64,000 bases of DNA, taken from JAZDOK01 sp043798715. Its GTDB lineage: Bacteria; Vulcanimicrobiota; JAZDOK01. Each line of letters opens with the position of its first letter. The first letter of the stretch is position 1. Made by a program: the position numbers and the translations under genes. Positions 50,189-58,902 of this stretch are shown one piece after another. The notes beneath the pieces were generated by a model. The model ran no database searches, was not told where the DNA came from, and saw only the letters and a list, made by a program, of their open reading frames with translations. Location of the stretch: assembly GCA_043798715.1 (NCBI GenBank), contig JAZDOK010000099.1, positions 1-64,000 on the forward strand, read 5' to 3'.

Positions 50189-51946
50189 CTACTTTGAAGA
50201 ACCAAGGATCAGGCCCCGGCTTCCGACGAGGAAGACCTCCCCGGCAGAGGCGCCCCACACGGCGTTAAACTGGTTTTGAAAACCGGGAGAGCTGTTTTCC
50301 CAGACGCGTCCGTCATAATGCAGAAGAATTCCATTGTCGCCCGCCGCATAGACATCCGAGGAGTTGTTCCCCCATACGCTGATGAGCCACTCCTCGATGC
50401 CGCTGCTCATCAGCGCCCAGGACCGCCCGTCGTAGTGGAGGATGGTGCCTCCGTCACCCACCGCAAAGACGTCGGAGGGCGAGGTGCCCCAGATGCCGGA
50501 GAGCCAGACGGTAGCAAAGCCGGCCGTAATCCAGGATTGACCGTCATAGTGGATGATGATTCCGTTCTCGCCGACAGCAAAAATGTTTTTTTCGGAAGAT
50601 CCCCACACGGCGTTCAGTTGAAAGGGAGTGCCTGAAGACATGGCATGCCAGGCGGTGCCGTTGAAATGGAGAATCGTACCGTTATCGCCCACGGAAAATA
50701 CGTTGCCTGAGGAGCTTCCCCAGACGCTGTTGAGTGAGTTATCGGTGCCGCTTGTCATTGTTTGCCAGAAACTGCCGTCATAGCGCACAATTGTGCCGCT
50801 TGAGCCGACGGCAAAAATATTTGAGGAAGAAGTCCCCCAGAGGCCGAAAAGGTGCTCCTCCGTTCCGCCGTCCGCTGTCTGCCAGGAGGCGCCGTCGAAG
50901 TGCAGAATCGTCCCGTTGTCGCCTGCGGCGAAGATATTTGAAGAAGAAGCGCCCCAGACACCATAGAGCCATTCGGTGGTGCCGCTCATACTGCTCCATG
51001 AGGCACACTCGCGGCGTAGTATGGTGCCTCCGTCCCCGACGGCATAAGACTCGCCGGAGGGAAGGACGGCAAGTCCGTTCAGGGCTTCTCCGGTCCCGGA
51101 AGAGATGTCCTGCCATGAAGCGCCATCGTAGTGAAGAAGCGTTCCTTCGTCCCCCGCGGCGAAGACATCTGTACCGGAGGTGCCTTCGACTGCGGAGAGC
51201 CAGTCTCCCGTTCCGCTTGGCATGGCCGTCCAGGCAAATCCGTCATAATGAACGATGGTTCCACGGTCTCCGGCTGCAAAGACGTCGTTTTCTGAAGATC
51301 CCCATACGGCGGCCAGTGCCTCGCTGATTCCGCTTTCCATCGCAGTCCAGGCGGTGCCGTCATAATGTATAATCGTTCCGTTGTCGCCTACGGCGAATAC
51401 ATTATTTGAAGATGAGCCCCAGATATTAGAAAGGTTTTCCGAAGTGCCGGACATGGCATTCCATGAGGCCCCATCGTAGTGGAGGATCGTGCCCCCGTCT
51501 CCTACGGCGAAGATGTCGCTTCCGGAAGTTCCCCACACCCCGGAGAGCCATTCCGCGGTTCCTGAGGTCTGCTCTCTCCAGGAGCTCCCGTCGTAATGAA
51601 GAATCGTACCGCTTTCTCCCACGGCAAATGCGTCATTCGGCCCGTTCGCCCACACGGCGTTGAGATCCCGCCTGGTTCCGGCCGGCAGCGTGCTCCAGGT
51701 GGCGCCGTCATAAATGACGACAGCCCCATCATCGCCGACGGCGAAGATTGATGAAGGGGAAAGCGCCCGGATTTTATTGAGGTTGTTCGCCTGAGGAAGC
51801 GGGTTCTTCGGGGTAAACCGTAGCGGGGGCGCCGGCGAGATGATGTTGATTCTGGCACAACCGGCTGCGGCGATTGAAATCCACCCCAGGCACAGGAGAA
51901 GAAACCGGAGGGATTGACAGGGCTTTATTGCCGGATATTTTCTCAT
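50189..51946 (-). CDS. Lipoprotein of 14 tandem propeller-type repeats
   Basis: The 585-residue protein has a lipoprotein signal (WISIAAAGC, Cys30) and then, from residue 60 to the end, 14 units of about 39 residues with the pattern VWGSSSSNIFAVGDNGTILHYDGASWTAMSSGT (broken into shorter phrases across units). Fourteen units fit two seven-bladed propellers or one superhelix. One unit (about residue 315) is irregular, with RRECAS replacing HYDGAS. Such repeats are known from surface proteins of several phyla, usually without enzymatic activity. Binding of a partner or glycan is inferred. Confidence 0.85.
   Translation of the reverse strand: MRKYPAIKPCQSLRFLLLCLGWISIAAAGCARINIISPAPPLRFTPKNPLPQANNLNKIRALSPSSIFAVGDDGAVVIYDGATWSTLPAGTRRDLNAVWANGPNDAFAVGESGTILHYDGSSWREQTSGTAEWLSGVWGTSGSDIFAVGDGGTILHYDGASWNAMSGTSENLSNIWGSSSNNVFAVGDNGTIIHYDGTAWTAMESGISEALAAVWGSSENDVFAAGDRGTIVHYDGFAWTAMPSGTGDWLSAVEGTSGTDVFAAGDEGTLLHYDGASWQDISSGTGEALNGLAVLPSGESYAVGDGGTILRRECASWSSMSGTTEWLYGVWGASSSNIFAAGDNGTILHFDGASWQTADGGTEEHLFGLWGTSSSNIFAVGSSGTIVRYDGSFWQTMTSGTDNSLNSVWGSSSGNVFSVGDNGTILHFNGTAWHAMSSGTPFQLNAVWGSSEKNIFAVGENGIIIHYDGQSWITAGFATVWLSGIWGTSPSDVFAVGDGGTILHYDGRSWALMSSGIEEWLISVWGNNSSDVYAAGDNGILLHYDGRVWENSSPGFQNQFNAVWGASAGEVFLVGSRGLILGSSK
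50192..51766 (-). repeat. DNA-level tandem repeats, period about 117-120 bases, 14 units
   Basis: Phrases such as ccgtcatagtggatgatg and gcgaagatgtt recur once per unit. Units differ by small in-frame changes, so expansion and contraction by recombination is likely. Confidence 0.8.
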
Positions 51947-52027
51947 ACTGGCAAATCCTCCTTCGATTGGGGCATCTTAAAAATTCTTGATAAAAGCCGG
52001 GATTCCTTTGCCGGCACGGGACTGTAA

Positions 52028-52180
52028 TTGGTTGATAAACGGCTCTCGCTGAAGGAGTTTTTATTCTTCGAGAAGAAATATTTCAAGAAGAGAAGAAACT
52101 CAAGAGAACCGGATGCCGAAGAGATCCGTCGTGAGATCGTGTCTAAACCGGACAGATTAAGGCAGGAGAGAAAACGTTGA
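52028..52180 (+). CDS. Small basic protein overlapping the histidine kinase start
   Basis: A TTG start at 52028 directly follows an in-frame stop. The 50-residue product (LVDKRLSLKEFLFFEKKYFK then RRNSREPDAEEIRREIVS) is strongly charged and helical. Its stop overlaps the kinase start as TTGA, the coupling pattern seen for confirmed genes in this window. No strong ribosome site precedes it and no homologue is recognised. Confidence 0.4.
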   Translation: MVDKRLSLKEFLFFEKKYFKKRRNSREPDAEEIRREIVSKPDRLRQERKR

Positions 52181-53340
52181 ACGAAGATAAACCCGGAGGC
52201 AAGCAAACCACCCTCGAAGAACTTATCGCGGAAATGAATGTCCTGTTAAGAGGTTCTTCGGAAGAAAATAAAAAACTGGCGGCAAGCAGGCTCAACCCGG
52301 AGCATATCATGGCTGCTGTGATAGGTCAGCGGAACGAATTGAGCCAGCTTAATAAGAGCCTGGCAATGGCAAACGCTGAAGCGGCGGAATTACTGGCTGA
52401 TCTTGAAGAAAATAACCGGGCGCTCAAGGATACAAACAGGCAACTGGCCCGGGCCAATGCTCATGCGGCCGAGCTGATGGCTGAGATCGAACTCAGGGAC
52501 GAGAAAATCCAAAAACTCAATCATGCGCTTTCCCAGGCCAATGCCTATGCGGCAGAATTAGTGGCCAAGCTCGAGATCAGCCAGGAAGAATTATTGATGG
52601 CAAAAGCCAAGCTGGAAGAACAGTACGCTCAACTTCAGGAAGTGGAAGCGATGCGGGACAATCTTACGCATATGATCGTCCATGACATGCGGAATCCCCT
52701 GACTGGTATTTCGGGAAGTATTTACACCTTAAAAATACTCCTCGAAGGGCAACTCGACGAGACGGCGGCGGAAATCATAGATCAGGCTATTGAGTCCTCT
52801 TCGGTTCTTCTCGACATGATCAATTCACTGCTGGATGTCAGCCGGTTGGAAGCAGGCAAAATGCCGTTGCATATGCAGTACTGCGATATAGGTGATTTAG
52901 TGGAGAAAGCAGTTTCCATGTTGGGTTCGCTGGCGAAAAGCGGCAATATACGCTATGTCAAACCCCTCACATCCTCCATAGCATACGGTGATTCCGATGT
53001 CATTCGTCGGGTGGTCACCAACCTCGTGGCCAACGCGGTTCATTTCACTCCGCCGGATGGTGAGATACAAATCACGGTTGAGACGAACGATGACGGCGTC
53101 AAAGTTGCGGTAGCCGATACGGGTCCCGGAATCCCTTCCGAATACCATGAGAAGATTTTCGAAAAGTTTGGACAGGTGCAGATGCGTCAGGAAAGAAAAA
53201 TGTTCTCATCCGGCCTGGGTTTGACCTTTTGCAAGCTGGCGGTCGAAGCTCATGGCGGTCGAATCGGCCTTGAAAGCGTGGTGGGAGATGGGAGTACTTT
53301 TTGGTTTTTGCTGCCGGCCCGATCGGAACCGGAAAAATAG
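52177..53340 (+). CDS. Soluble histidine kinase with repeated coiled-coil N-terminus
   Basis: A TTG start has GGAG seven bases upstream. The 387-residue protein has no membrane or recognised sensor domain. Residues 60-155 are a coiled coil built from three related units of about 35 residues, each with NAxAAELxAxLE (LAMANAEAAELLADLEE, LARANAHAAELMAEIEL, LSQANAYAAELVAKLEI). HisKA has HMIVHDMRNPLTG and the ATPase domain VANAVHFTPPDGE, ADTGPGIPSEYHEKI and SSGLGLTFCKL. The kinase is intact. The signal may be sensed through the coiled coil or a partner. It precedes the TusA/DsrE genes by 93 bases on the same strand. Confidence 0.88.
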   Translation: MNEDKPGGKQTTLEELIAEMNVLLRGSSEENKKLAASRLNPEHIMAAVIGQRNELSQLNKSLAMANAEAAELLADLEENNRALKDTNRQLARANAHAAELMAEIELRDEKIQKLNHALSQANAYAAELVAKLEISQEELLMAKAKLEEQYAQLQEVEAMRDNLTHMIVHDMRNPLTGISGSIYTLKILLEGQLDETAAEIIDQAIESSSVLLDMINSLLDVSRLEAGKMPLHMQYCDIGDLVEKAVSMLGSLAKSGNIRYVKPLTSSIAYGDSDVIRRVVTNLVANAVHFTPPDGEIQITVETNDDGVKVAVADTGPGIPSEYHEKIFEKFGQVQMRQERKMFSSGLGLTFCKLAVEAHGGRIGLESVVGDGSTFWFLLPARSEPEK

Positions 53341-53433
53341 AAATCAGCTGAGAGCAGGTTTTGTTCCCCGCAGGCAGAATCTATAAGTTTATTCTGTTTT
53401 TCAGCCGAAAATTGTCTAAGCGAGAGGATGCAC

Positions 53434-53664
53434 ATGTCAAAGACCATTGAGATTGACGCCATAGGAAAGAAATGCCCCCGTCCCATTGTGGAAATCGCCA
53501 AAGTTTTCAGAAGATCAGAGAAGGGCGACATGATTACCATCAAGGCTGACGATCTCGCTTTCGAAAGCGACGTGCATGCCTGGTGTGAAACCACCGGCAA
53601 CGCTTTGGTGAGCCTCCTCAAAGAAGAAAATATCTATACGGCCGTTATTCGGATTGGAGAGTGA
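53434..53664 (+). CDS. TusA-like sulfurtransferase
   Basis: I use ATG 53434, since GAGAGG is well spaced for it; ATG 53428 is also in frame. The 76-residue protein has IDAIGKKCPRPIVEIAKVF with the active Cys in the CPxP motif and a SirA/TusA fold (DMITIKADDLAFESDVHAWC). TusA proteins pass persulfide sulfur to partners for tRNA thiolation, molybdenum cofactor or sulfur oxidation. Linkage to two DsrE-type genes points to a sulfur-relay set. Confidence 0.9.
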   Translation: MSKTIEIDAIGKKCPRPIVEIAKVFRRSEKGDMITIKADDLAFESDVHAWCETTGNALVSLLKEENIYTAVIRIGE

Positions 53665-53668
53665 AGTC

Positions 53669-54268
53669 GTGGATTCATCAGCCGTTCCTCAACCTGCAAA
53701 AGTCGAGGTCGGAAATTATGCTGAGCGTCTTCACAACCTGGAGAATCAGGTCTCTCTTCTGAAGAGTGAACTTGAAGCGCAGCGCGAGAAAAAAAGCGTC
53801 AGTATCGTATGTTTCAGCGGGGAATGGGATCGTTTATTCGCCGCCTTTTCCATCGCCAATGGCGCTCTATCAATGGGATGCGAAGTTCACATGTTTTTCA
53901 CCTTCTGGGCTGTTTGCGCGCTGCGTAAAGCCGGACATTTTAAGCCTGCCGGCAAATCTTTCACCCAAAAACTTTTGGGGCGGATGTTGCCGTGCGGTGC
54001 GAAAAACGTTCCTCTTTCAAAGATGAACTTCGGCGGAATGGGGAAGGCGATGTTGCAGAAGCTCATGAAAGAAAAAGGGGTGGATAATCTGGACGATCTT
54101 CTGGCGCAAGCTAGGGAACTTGGCGCCCATTTCTACCTCTGTGATACTTCTTTTGAGCTTTTTGGACTGAATTGCCAGGAACTGGTGGATGGAGAAAAAC
54201 TGGAAAGGTGCGGCGTCGCCACCTTCCTCTCATATGCGATGCGGAGCAAAGTCTCGTTGTTTATCTAA
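53669..54268 (+). CDS. DsrE2-like (DsrE/F/DrsH) protein
   Basis: GTG 53669 has GGAG nearby and lies just after the tusA stop; an upstream TTG at 53654 is possible. The 199-residue protein has a short coiled coil (about 15-40) then a DsrE2 domain: VSIVCFSGEWDRLFAAFSIA, GCEVHMFFTFWAVCALRK and FYLCDTSFELFGL with the conserved Cys. DsrE2 proteins are partners of TusA in sulfur trafficking, often membrane associated. Confidence 0.9.
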   Translation: MDSSAVPQPAKVEVGNYAERLHNLENQVSLLKSELEAQREKKSVSIVCFSGEWDRLFAAFSIANGALSMGCEVHMFFTFWAVCALRKAGHFKPAGKSFTQKLLGRMLPCGAKNVPLSKMNFGGMGKAMLQKLMKEKGVDNLDDLLAQARELGAHFYLCDTSFELFGLNCQELVDGEKLERCGVATFLSYAMRSKVSLFI

Positions 54269-54302
54269 AGGCACCGTTGCCGACACGGAAAGGAGCGAAA
54301 TC

Positions 54303-54689
54303 ATGAGTGAAGATTCAAGTTTGATGATTGTTTTGACTACCGGTAAGCAGGACAGGGGAACCCGGGCGACACTCGCATTTTCATGGGGGTGCGCGGCTCT
54401 TTCTCTGGGGAAAAAAGTCTCTCTTTATCTGACCATGGATGGCACCGTCTGGGCCATGCATGGCGCCATGAAGGGGGTAGAAGTCAATGGATTCGAACCT
54501 TTGAAAAATTATAAGGACCAGTTCGTTGAATTCGGCGGCGAAATTCTGGTATGCGCTCCCTGCAGTGAGTACTATTGTTCATCCGATCAGAAACAGCTTT
54601 CCGAATCCCTGATTGCCGAAGCAAAACTGGTTGGTCTCACCACCATTGCCGCCAAGGCCGATACGAAGACTCAGATAATAACCTTCTGA
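54303..54689 (+). CDS. DsrE-family sulfur-relay protein
   Basis: ATG 54303 with AGGAG upstream gives 128 residues (MSEDSSLMIVLTTGKQDRGT); the longer frame from 54189 overlaps the DsrE2 gene. The DsrE fold is clear (ATLAFSWGCAALSLGKKVSL) and the candidate active Cys lies in ILVCAPCSEYYCSSD. With the TusA and DsrE2 proteins it forms a three-member relay in one transcript with 34 bases between the second and third genes. Confidence 0.88.
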   Translation: MSEDSSLMIVLTTGKQDRGTRATLAFSWGCAALSLGKKVSLYLTMDGTVWAMHGAMKGVEVNGFEPLKNYKDQFVEFGGEILVCAPCSEYYCSSDQKQLSESLIAEAKLVGLTTIAAKADTKTQIITF

Positions 54690-54994
54690 TCGAGGTCCGA
54701 CCGGGGCGGGGTGCAGCCACCTGTTTGTGAAATATCGAGGATAATAATAAGTATAACGCTGAGTTTTTCCCATCAGGTGGCTCAAAAAGAGAATTCTCAA
54801 GATAAACGATCAAAAGAGAAGAATTTCCCGAATTTTATTTGAATTCAAAATATTGAAAGATCCCGGGGATGGGCCAAAGTTAAATTCGGGAGGAAAATAA
54901 GAATAAAAATGAGCGCCCGTCCTCCCAATAGTACTTCTCGATACTGAAGGGATTTATTGCCGCGAAAAAAAAAGTTTTGGGCGGGAGGAAAGAA
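54690..54994 (+). other. 305-base intergenic region with inverted repeats
   Basis: It contains a 9-bp inverted repeat AGCCACCTG (54715-54723) / CAGGTGGCT (54774-54782) with a 50-base AT-rich loop, a 7-bp repeat GGGAGGA/TCCTCCC near 54890-54930, and a nine-A run at 54965. A 12-codon frame at 54909-54947 (MSARPPNSTSRY) has GGGAGGA upstream and could be a leader peptide, but this is weak. Confidence 0.4.
54715..54782. repeat. 9-bp inverted repeat with 50-base loop after the DsrE gene
   Basis: Arms AGCCACCTG and CAGGTGGCT are perfect. It starts 25 bases after the dsrE stop and could act as a transcript-end stabiliser; no T-run follows. Confidence 0.4.
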
Positions 54995-55525
54995 ATGGAA
55001 TTTTATGATGTTCTGAGAACGAGGCGATCAATACGGAGCTTCAAGCCAGATCCCGTTGACGAGGCGGTGCTGGAGCGGGTCCTGGAGGCCGCCCGAGTCG
55101 CCCCCAGCGGGAGCAACCGCCAGCCGTGGAAGTTTATCGTCATCAAAAGCCGGGAGACCCGCGAGAGGCTCGTTCCGGCCTGCCAGAACCAGAAGTTATT
55201 GGCGGAAGCCCCCGTCGTCATTGCGGCATTGAGTCTTCCGATCACATCCAACCGCGGAATGTACATGGGGAAGTTCAGCGTACTGCTGGATGTCTCCATC
55301 GCCTTTGATCACCTGCTCCTGGCGGCCCGCCGCGAAGGTCTGGGCACCTGCTGGATCGGCGCCTTCGACAACGGGGAAGTAAAAAATATTCTGGGAGTGC
55401 CGGAGGAAGTTCAGGTGGTGGCGCTCACTCCTCTGGGCTACCCAAAGGATCCGGAGGGTTTTCAACCGGTGAAGGATCGGAAAGCGATGAAGGAGATCGT
55501 TCTTCAGGAGAAGTGGCCGGGATAG
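54995..55525 (+). CDS. Nitroreductase-family flavoprotein
   Basis: ATG 54995 with GGGAGGAAAG upstream gives 176 residues. The family motifs are MEFYDVLRTRRSIRSFKPDP, ARVAPSGSNRQPWKFIVI and GLGTCWIGAFDNGEVKNILG, with residues for FMN binding. Substrates of such enzymes range from nitroaromatics to quinones and cobalamin pathways, and sequence does not tell. Its 3' end overlaps the convergent MFS gene by 22 bases. Confidence 0.9.
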   Translation: MEFYDVLRTRRSIRSFKPDPVDEAVLERVLEAARVAPSGSNRQPWKFIVIKSRETRERLVPACQNQKLLAEAPVVIAALSLPITSNRGMYMGKFSVLLDVSIAFDHLLLAARREGLGTCWIGAFDNGEVKNILGVPEEVQVVALTPLGYPKDPEGFQPVKDRKAMKEIVLQEKWPG

Positions 55526-56655
55526 CTCCGGGCGTCTCTTTGCGGTTTGGCGGCCAGGTATAAAAAGATGGGCAGGAGCGCCGAAAATCCTCCCGCCACC
55601 ATGGAGACCTGGTAGCCGAAATGCTCTCCCACCTGGCTGAAAACGAGCGCGCCCAGGCTCTGGGAAAGGATGTTAAAGAGAGTCACCAGGGATGACAGGC
55701 CTCCGATGCGCTCTACGTCGAAGCGGGCCGCCATGCCTATGAGAAGGAGCGTGGCGGCAATTCCGTCTCCTGTTTCGTGCAGGATTCGCATGAAGAGCGA
55801 GAGGGAAAGAGGATGGAGGACCATAAGGATCTGCCCCAATCCAGACAGGGTGAAGGCCAGGATGGTCATACGATCTATGAGAGCTGTGTTTTTGTCGAGG
55901 CGCCGCCCCGTCAGAATGGAGGCCGCTCCCAGGCAGAAAATGGGGATTCCCATGTAGAATGCGCTGATTTCCTTTGACAGGTGGAAAAAGTCTCTCAGAA
56001 AAAGGCTGTAAGAGCTTGTTTCAGCCCCCCAGTGAAAGGCAAAGACGGCATAGACCAGGCAGAAGGAAAGAACACCCTTTTCGCGGAGGACTGAGAGGTA
56101 ATCCGGGAGATGGATGCGGATGGTGGCGGCATCCCTGAGATATAATGAGGAAACGGCCAGGGCCAGGTGGGCCAGGGCCGCAAAATGCAGAAGATAACCT
56201 GTCGAAGCGTACTTCAGAATGAGCCCGCCCGCCATGATGCCAAGAGCCATCCCGAAATTGCCACCGCCTGAATAAAAACCGAGACGGAAGGAGCGGTGCC
56301 TCTCCCCCACCACCTTGAGGGCCAGGGATTGCACGGAGATGTTGGCCAGGTTGGCCGAGGCCCCTCCCAGGAGGAAAAGCAGGAGGAGAACAGGGAAGGG
56401 GCTCGCCTCTGCAAAGCAAAAATAAAAGAGGGCGCTTCCGAGAAGGGATAGACCGAGGAGGAAGCGCGATGGAATGCGATCATTCAGGACTCCGGAGGGA
56501 AGAGACAGGAGGATGGGCGTCAGGGTGTAAAGGGAGAGAAGGATGCCGATCTCAATTCCCGAAAAACCTCTCTCGTTCAGTATGAGCGCGAGAAAGAAAT
56601 AGAGCAGACCCTGCAGAAAGCGGATCGAAGCATATAGAAAAATAATCCAGCGCAA
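55504..56655 (-). CDS. Major facilitator superfamily transporter
   Basis: The 383-residue protein has about 12 membrane segments, with the MFS loop motif GVLNDRIPSRFLLGLSLLG between segments 2 and 3 and a related LTGRRLDKNTALIDR between 8 and 9. It is a single-component secondary transporter; the substrate is unknown. It is divergent from the S46 peptidase gene, whose products might be transported, but this is only position-based. Confidence 0.85.
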   Translation of the reverse strand: MRWIIFLYASIRFLQGLLYFFLALILNERGFSGIEIGILLSLYTLTPILLSLPSGVLNDRIPSRFLLGLSLLGSALFYFCFAEASPFPVLLLLFLLGGASANLANISVQSLALKVVGERHRSFRLGFYSGGGNFGMALGIMAGGLILKYASTGYLLHFAALAHLALAVSSLYLRDAATIRIHLPDYLSVLREKGVLSFCLVYAVFAFHWGAETSSYSLFLRDFFHLSKEISAFYMGIPIFCLGAASILTGRRLDKNTALIDRMTILAFTLSGLGQILMVLHPLSLSLFMRILHETGDGIAATLLLIGMAARFDVERIGGLSSLVTLFNILSQSLGALVFSQVGEHFGYQVSMVAGGFSALLPIFLYLAAKPQRDARSYPGHFS

Positions 56656-56773
56656 TATTTTTATCGCTCGTCGTCAGAGTGATTCCAAACGAGTTCATCT
56701 ATTATACAAAATAGAGGCGATCCCTGCCTGAATGGGGAATAATAGCCGCGAGAATAACAGGAGGTTTTTGAAT

Positions 56774-58840
56774 GTGAAAAAATTTATCATGTTTATTGCG
56801 GTTGTTCTGGCGCTGGTTCTGAATTGGAAAATCGCTTCCGCCGAGGAAGGGATGTGGACCCTGGACAACCTGCCGTTGAAGCAACTGGAGCAGAGCTATG
56901 GTTTCGTACCCTCTCCCCGGTGGATCGAACACGTGCGGCTGGCGAGCGTCCGCATCGGGGACGGCGGCTCCGGATCTTTTATCAGTCCCGGCGGCCTGGT
57001 TCTTACCAATCACCACGTCGCCGTGGGTCAACTCCAGAAGATGTCCACTCAGGAGAAGGACTATGTCAAAGACGGCTTTTATGCCGGGACTAAGGCCGAG
57101 GAGATCAAGTGTCCCGACATAGAGCTGAATGTGCTTGCCTCCATGGAAAATGTAACAGAGCGGGTAATGAAATCCGTTTCCGGCCTTGCGGGAGAGACGG
57201 CTCTTAAAGCCCGCAAGAAGGAGATCGCCGCCATCGAGAAGGAGAGCCTGGACAGAACAGGTCTCCTCCCGGAGGTGGTCCCCCTCTACAAGGGTGGTGA
57301 GTACTGGCTCTACAGCTATAAGAAATACCGGGATGTCCGGCTGGTCTTTGCGCCGGAAAAACAGATCGCCTTTTTCGGAGGCGACTCCGATAACTTCACC
57401 TACCCCCGCCACGACCTTGACTTCGCCCTCTTTCGGGTGTATGAAGACGGCAGGCCGCTTTCGGTCGAAAACTATTTCAAGCTTCAACCCGCGGGGGCCG
57501 GAGACGGTGAACTGGTCTTCATCACCGGGCATCCGGGTTCCACCAGCCGCCTCTTCACCTGCTCTCAGCTTTTTTTTGAAAGGGATATAAACTATCCCTC
57601 CTATCTGGAGAATCTGTATAGAAAAATCGCTCTTCTTTCCGGCTACTCGGAAAAAGGGCCGGAGGAGAGGCGCCGGGCCGCCACCTTGATGTTCGGCCTT
57701 CAAAATTCATTCAAGGCCCTTTCGGGTGAATATCAGGGACTGAAAAATCCCCGGCTGTCAAAGGAGTTTACGGCTCGCGAAAAAAATCTGAGGGAGCTTG
57801 TGAATAAAAATTCCGTTTTGAAAAAAGATGTCGCCGATTCCTGGGGGGCCATCTCGCGGGTGATGCTAACCCTGCGAAAAAAGTTCAATGATTTGAAATA
57901 CCGATCGTTCCGCGGGTATCGGCTTCCGGATATCGCCACAGCCATCGTTTTTTATTCCAAGGAAATTTCAAAGCCAGATGGGGAACGCCTTAACGGTTTC
58001 CACGAGGCGCAGCTCGATACACTCAAATACCGCCTCCTCTCCCCGGCACCCTTCTATCTGGATCTCGAGGAGCTGATGCTGGCCGACTGGATGAAGCTGG
58101 CGTCCGAAAAACTGGGAGGGAACGACGGCTTTATCAAAACAATGCTGGGGGGGAAATCCCCGGAAGAGAGGGCCCGGGAGCTCATCCAGGACACCAAACT
58201 CTATGATCTTTCCTCACGCAAAGCCCTCCTGGAGGGGGGAGCAGAGGCTGTTTCGAAATCCACAGATCCTTTAATCCGTCTGGCCGTTGAAATGGAGCCT
58301 TCCCTTCGGGCGATGATTGAGTGGAAAGAAAAGACGATCGACAGCGTGGTGACCCCGGCCTCAGAAAAAATCGCCCAGGCGCGTTTTAAGATCTACGGAA
58401 AATCCACCTATCCCGATGCCACTTTTACCCTGCGGCTGACTTATGGAAAGGTAATGGGATACCCAATGAACGGCACCATGGCTCCGCCCTGGACGACCTT
58501 CTACGGCCTCTACGACCGATACCAGGGGTTCGGCCGGAAGGGGGATTGGTCGCTGCCGCTCCGTTTCGTGGAGAAAGAGAAGTCGCTTGCCCTGGAAACT
58601 CCTCTGGATTTTGTCTCCACCTGCGATATAATAGGCGGCAATTCAGGTTCCCCAGTCATCAACCGGGATCTGGAGCTGGTGGGGCTGGTTTTCGACGGGA
58701 ACATCGAGAGCCTGGCCGGACGCTTCGCTTATGACATGGTGGCCAACCGGGCGGTATCGGTTCACGCGGGTGCCATCCTGGAGGCGCTCAACAAGATATT
58801 CGACGCCCGTCCGCTGGTGGAGGAGATAGAGGGGAAATAA
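56774..58840 (+). CDS. S46 dipeptidyl-peptidase, DPP7-like
   Basis: GTG 56774 with AGGAGG upstream is preferred over ATG 56732; it begins a clean signal peptide (KKFIMFIAVVLALVLNWKIA). The 688-residue protein has the S46 chymotrypsin-fold triad: His in VLTNHHVAVGQL, Asp in the FGGDSDNFTYPRHDLDFALF region, Ser in IGGNSGSPVINRD. The residue 18 after the Ser is Gly (VFDGN), which in characterised DPP7 enzymes goes with hydrophobic P1 specificity, versus Arg in DPP11. It releases dipeptides from peptides in the periplasm or outside. Confidence 0.93.
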   Translation: MKKFIMFIAVVLALVLNWKIASAEEGMWTLDNLPLKQLEQSYGFVPSPRWIEHVRLASVRIGDGGSGSFISPGGLVLTNHHVAVGQLQKMSTQEKDYVKDGFYAGTKAEEIKCPDIELNVLASMENVTERVMKSVSGLAGETALKARKKEIAAIEKESLDRTGLLPEVVPLYKGGEYWLYSYKKYRDVRLVFAPEKQIAFFGGDSDNFTYPRHDLDFALFRVYEDGRPLSVENYFKLQPAGAGDGELVFITGHPGSTSRLFTCSQLFFERDINYPSYLENLYRKIALLSGYSEKGPEERRRAATLMFGLQNSFKALSGEYQGLKNPRLSKEFTAREKNLRELVNKNSVLKKDVADSWGAISRVMLTLRKKFNDLKYRSFRGYRLPDIATAIVFYSKEISKPDGERLNGFHEAQLDTLKYRLLSPAPFYLDLEELMLADWMKLASEKLGGNDGFIKTMLGGKSPEERARELIQDTKLYDLSSRKALLEGGAEAVSKSTDPLIRLAVEMEPSLRAMIEWKEKTIDSVVTPASEKIAQARFKIYGKSTYPDATFTLRLTYGKVMGYPMNGTMAPPWTTFYGLYDRYQGFGRKGDWSLPLRFVEKEKSLALETPLDFVSTCDIIGGNSGSPVINRDLELVGLVFDGNIESLAGRFAYDMVANRAVSVHAGAILEALNKIFDARPLVEEIEGK

Positions 58841-58902
58841 GGGGGAATGGCTCTGATACGCCCTGTAGGCGGCGTAAACACGGGGAATTGGAGTGATGCC
58901 CA

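Noticed and set aside
56702..57703. 333-codon open frame on the minus strand
   Set aside because: It lies fully within the S46 peptidase gene on the other strand and its composition reflects the peptidase codons. The plus-strand gene has all family motifs.
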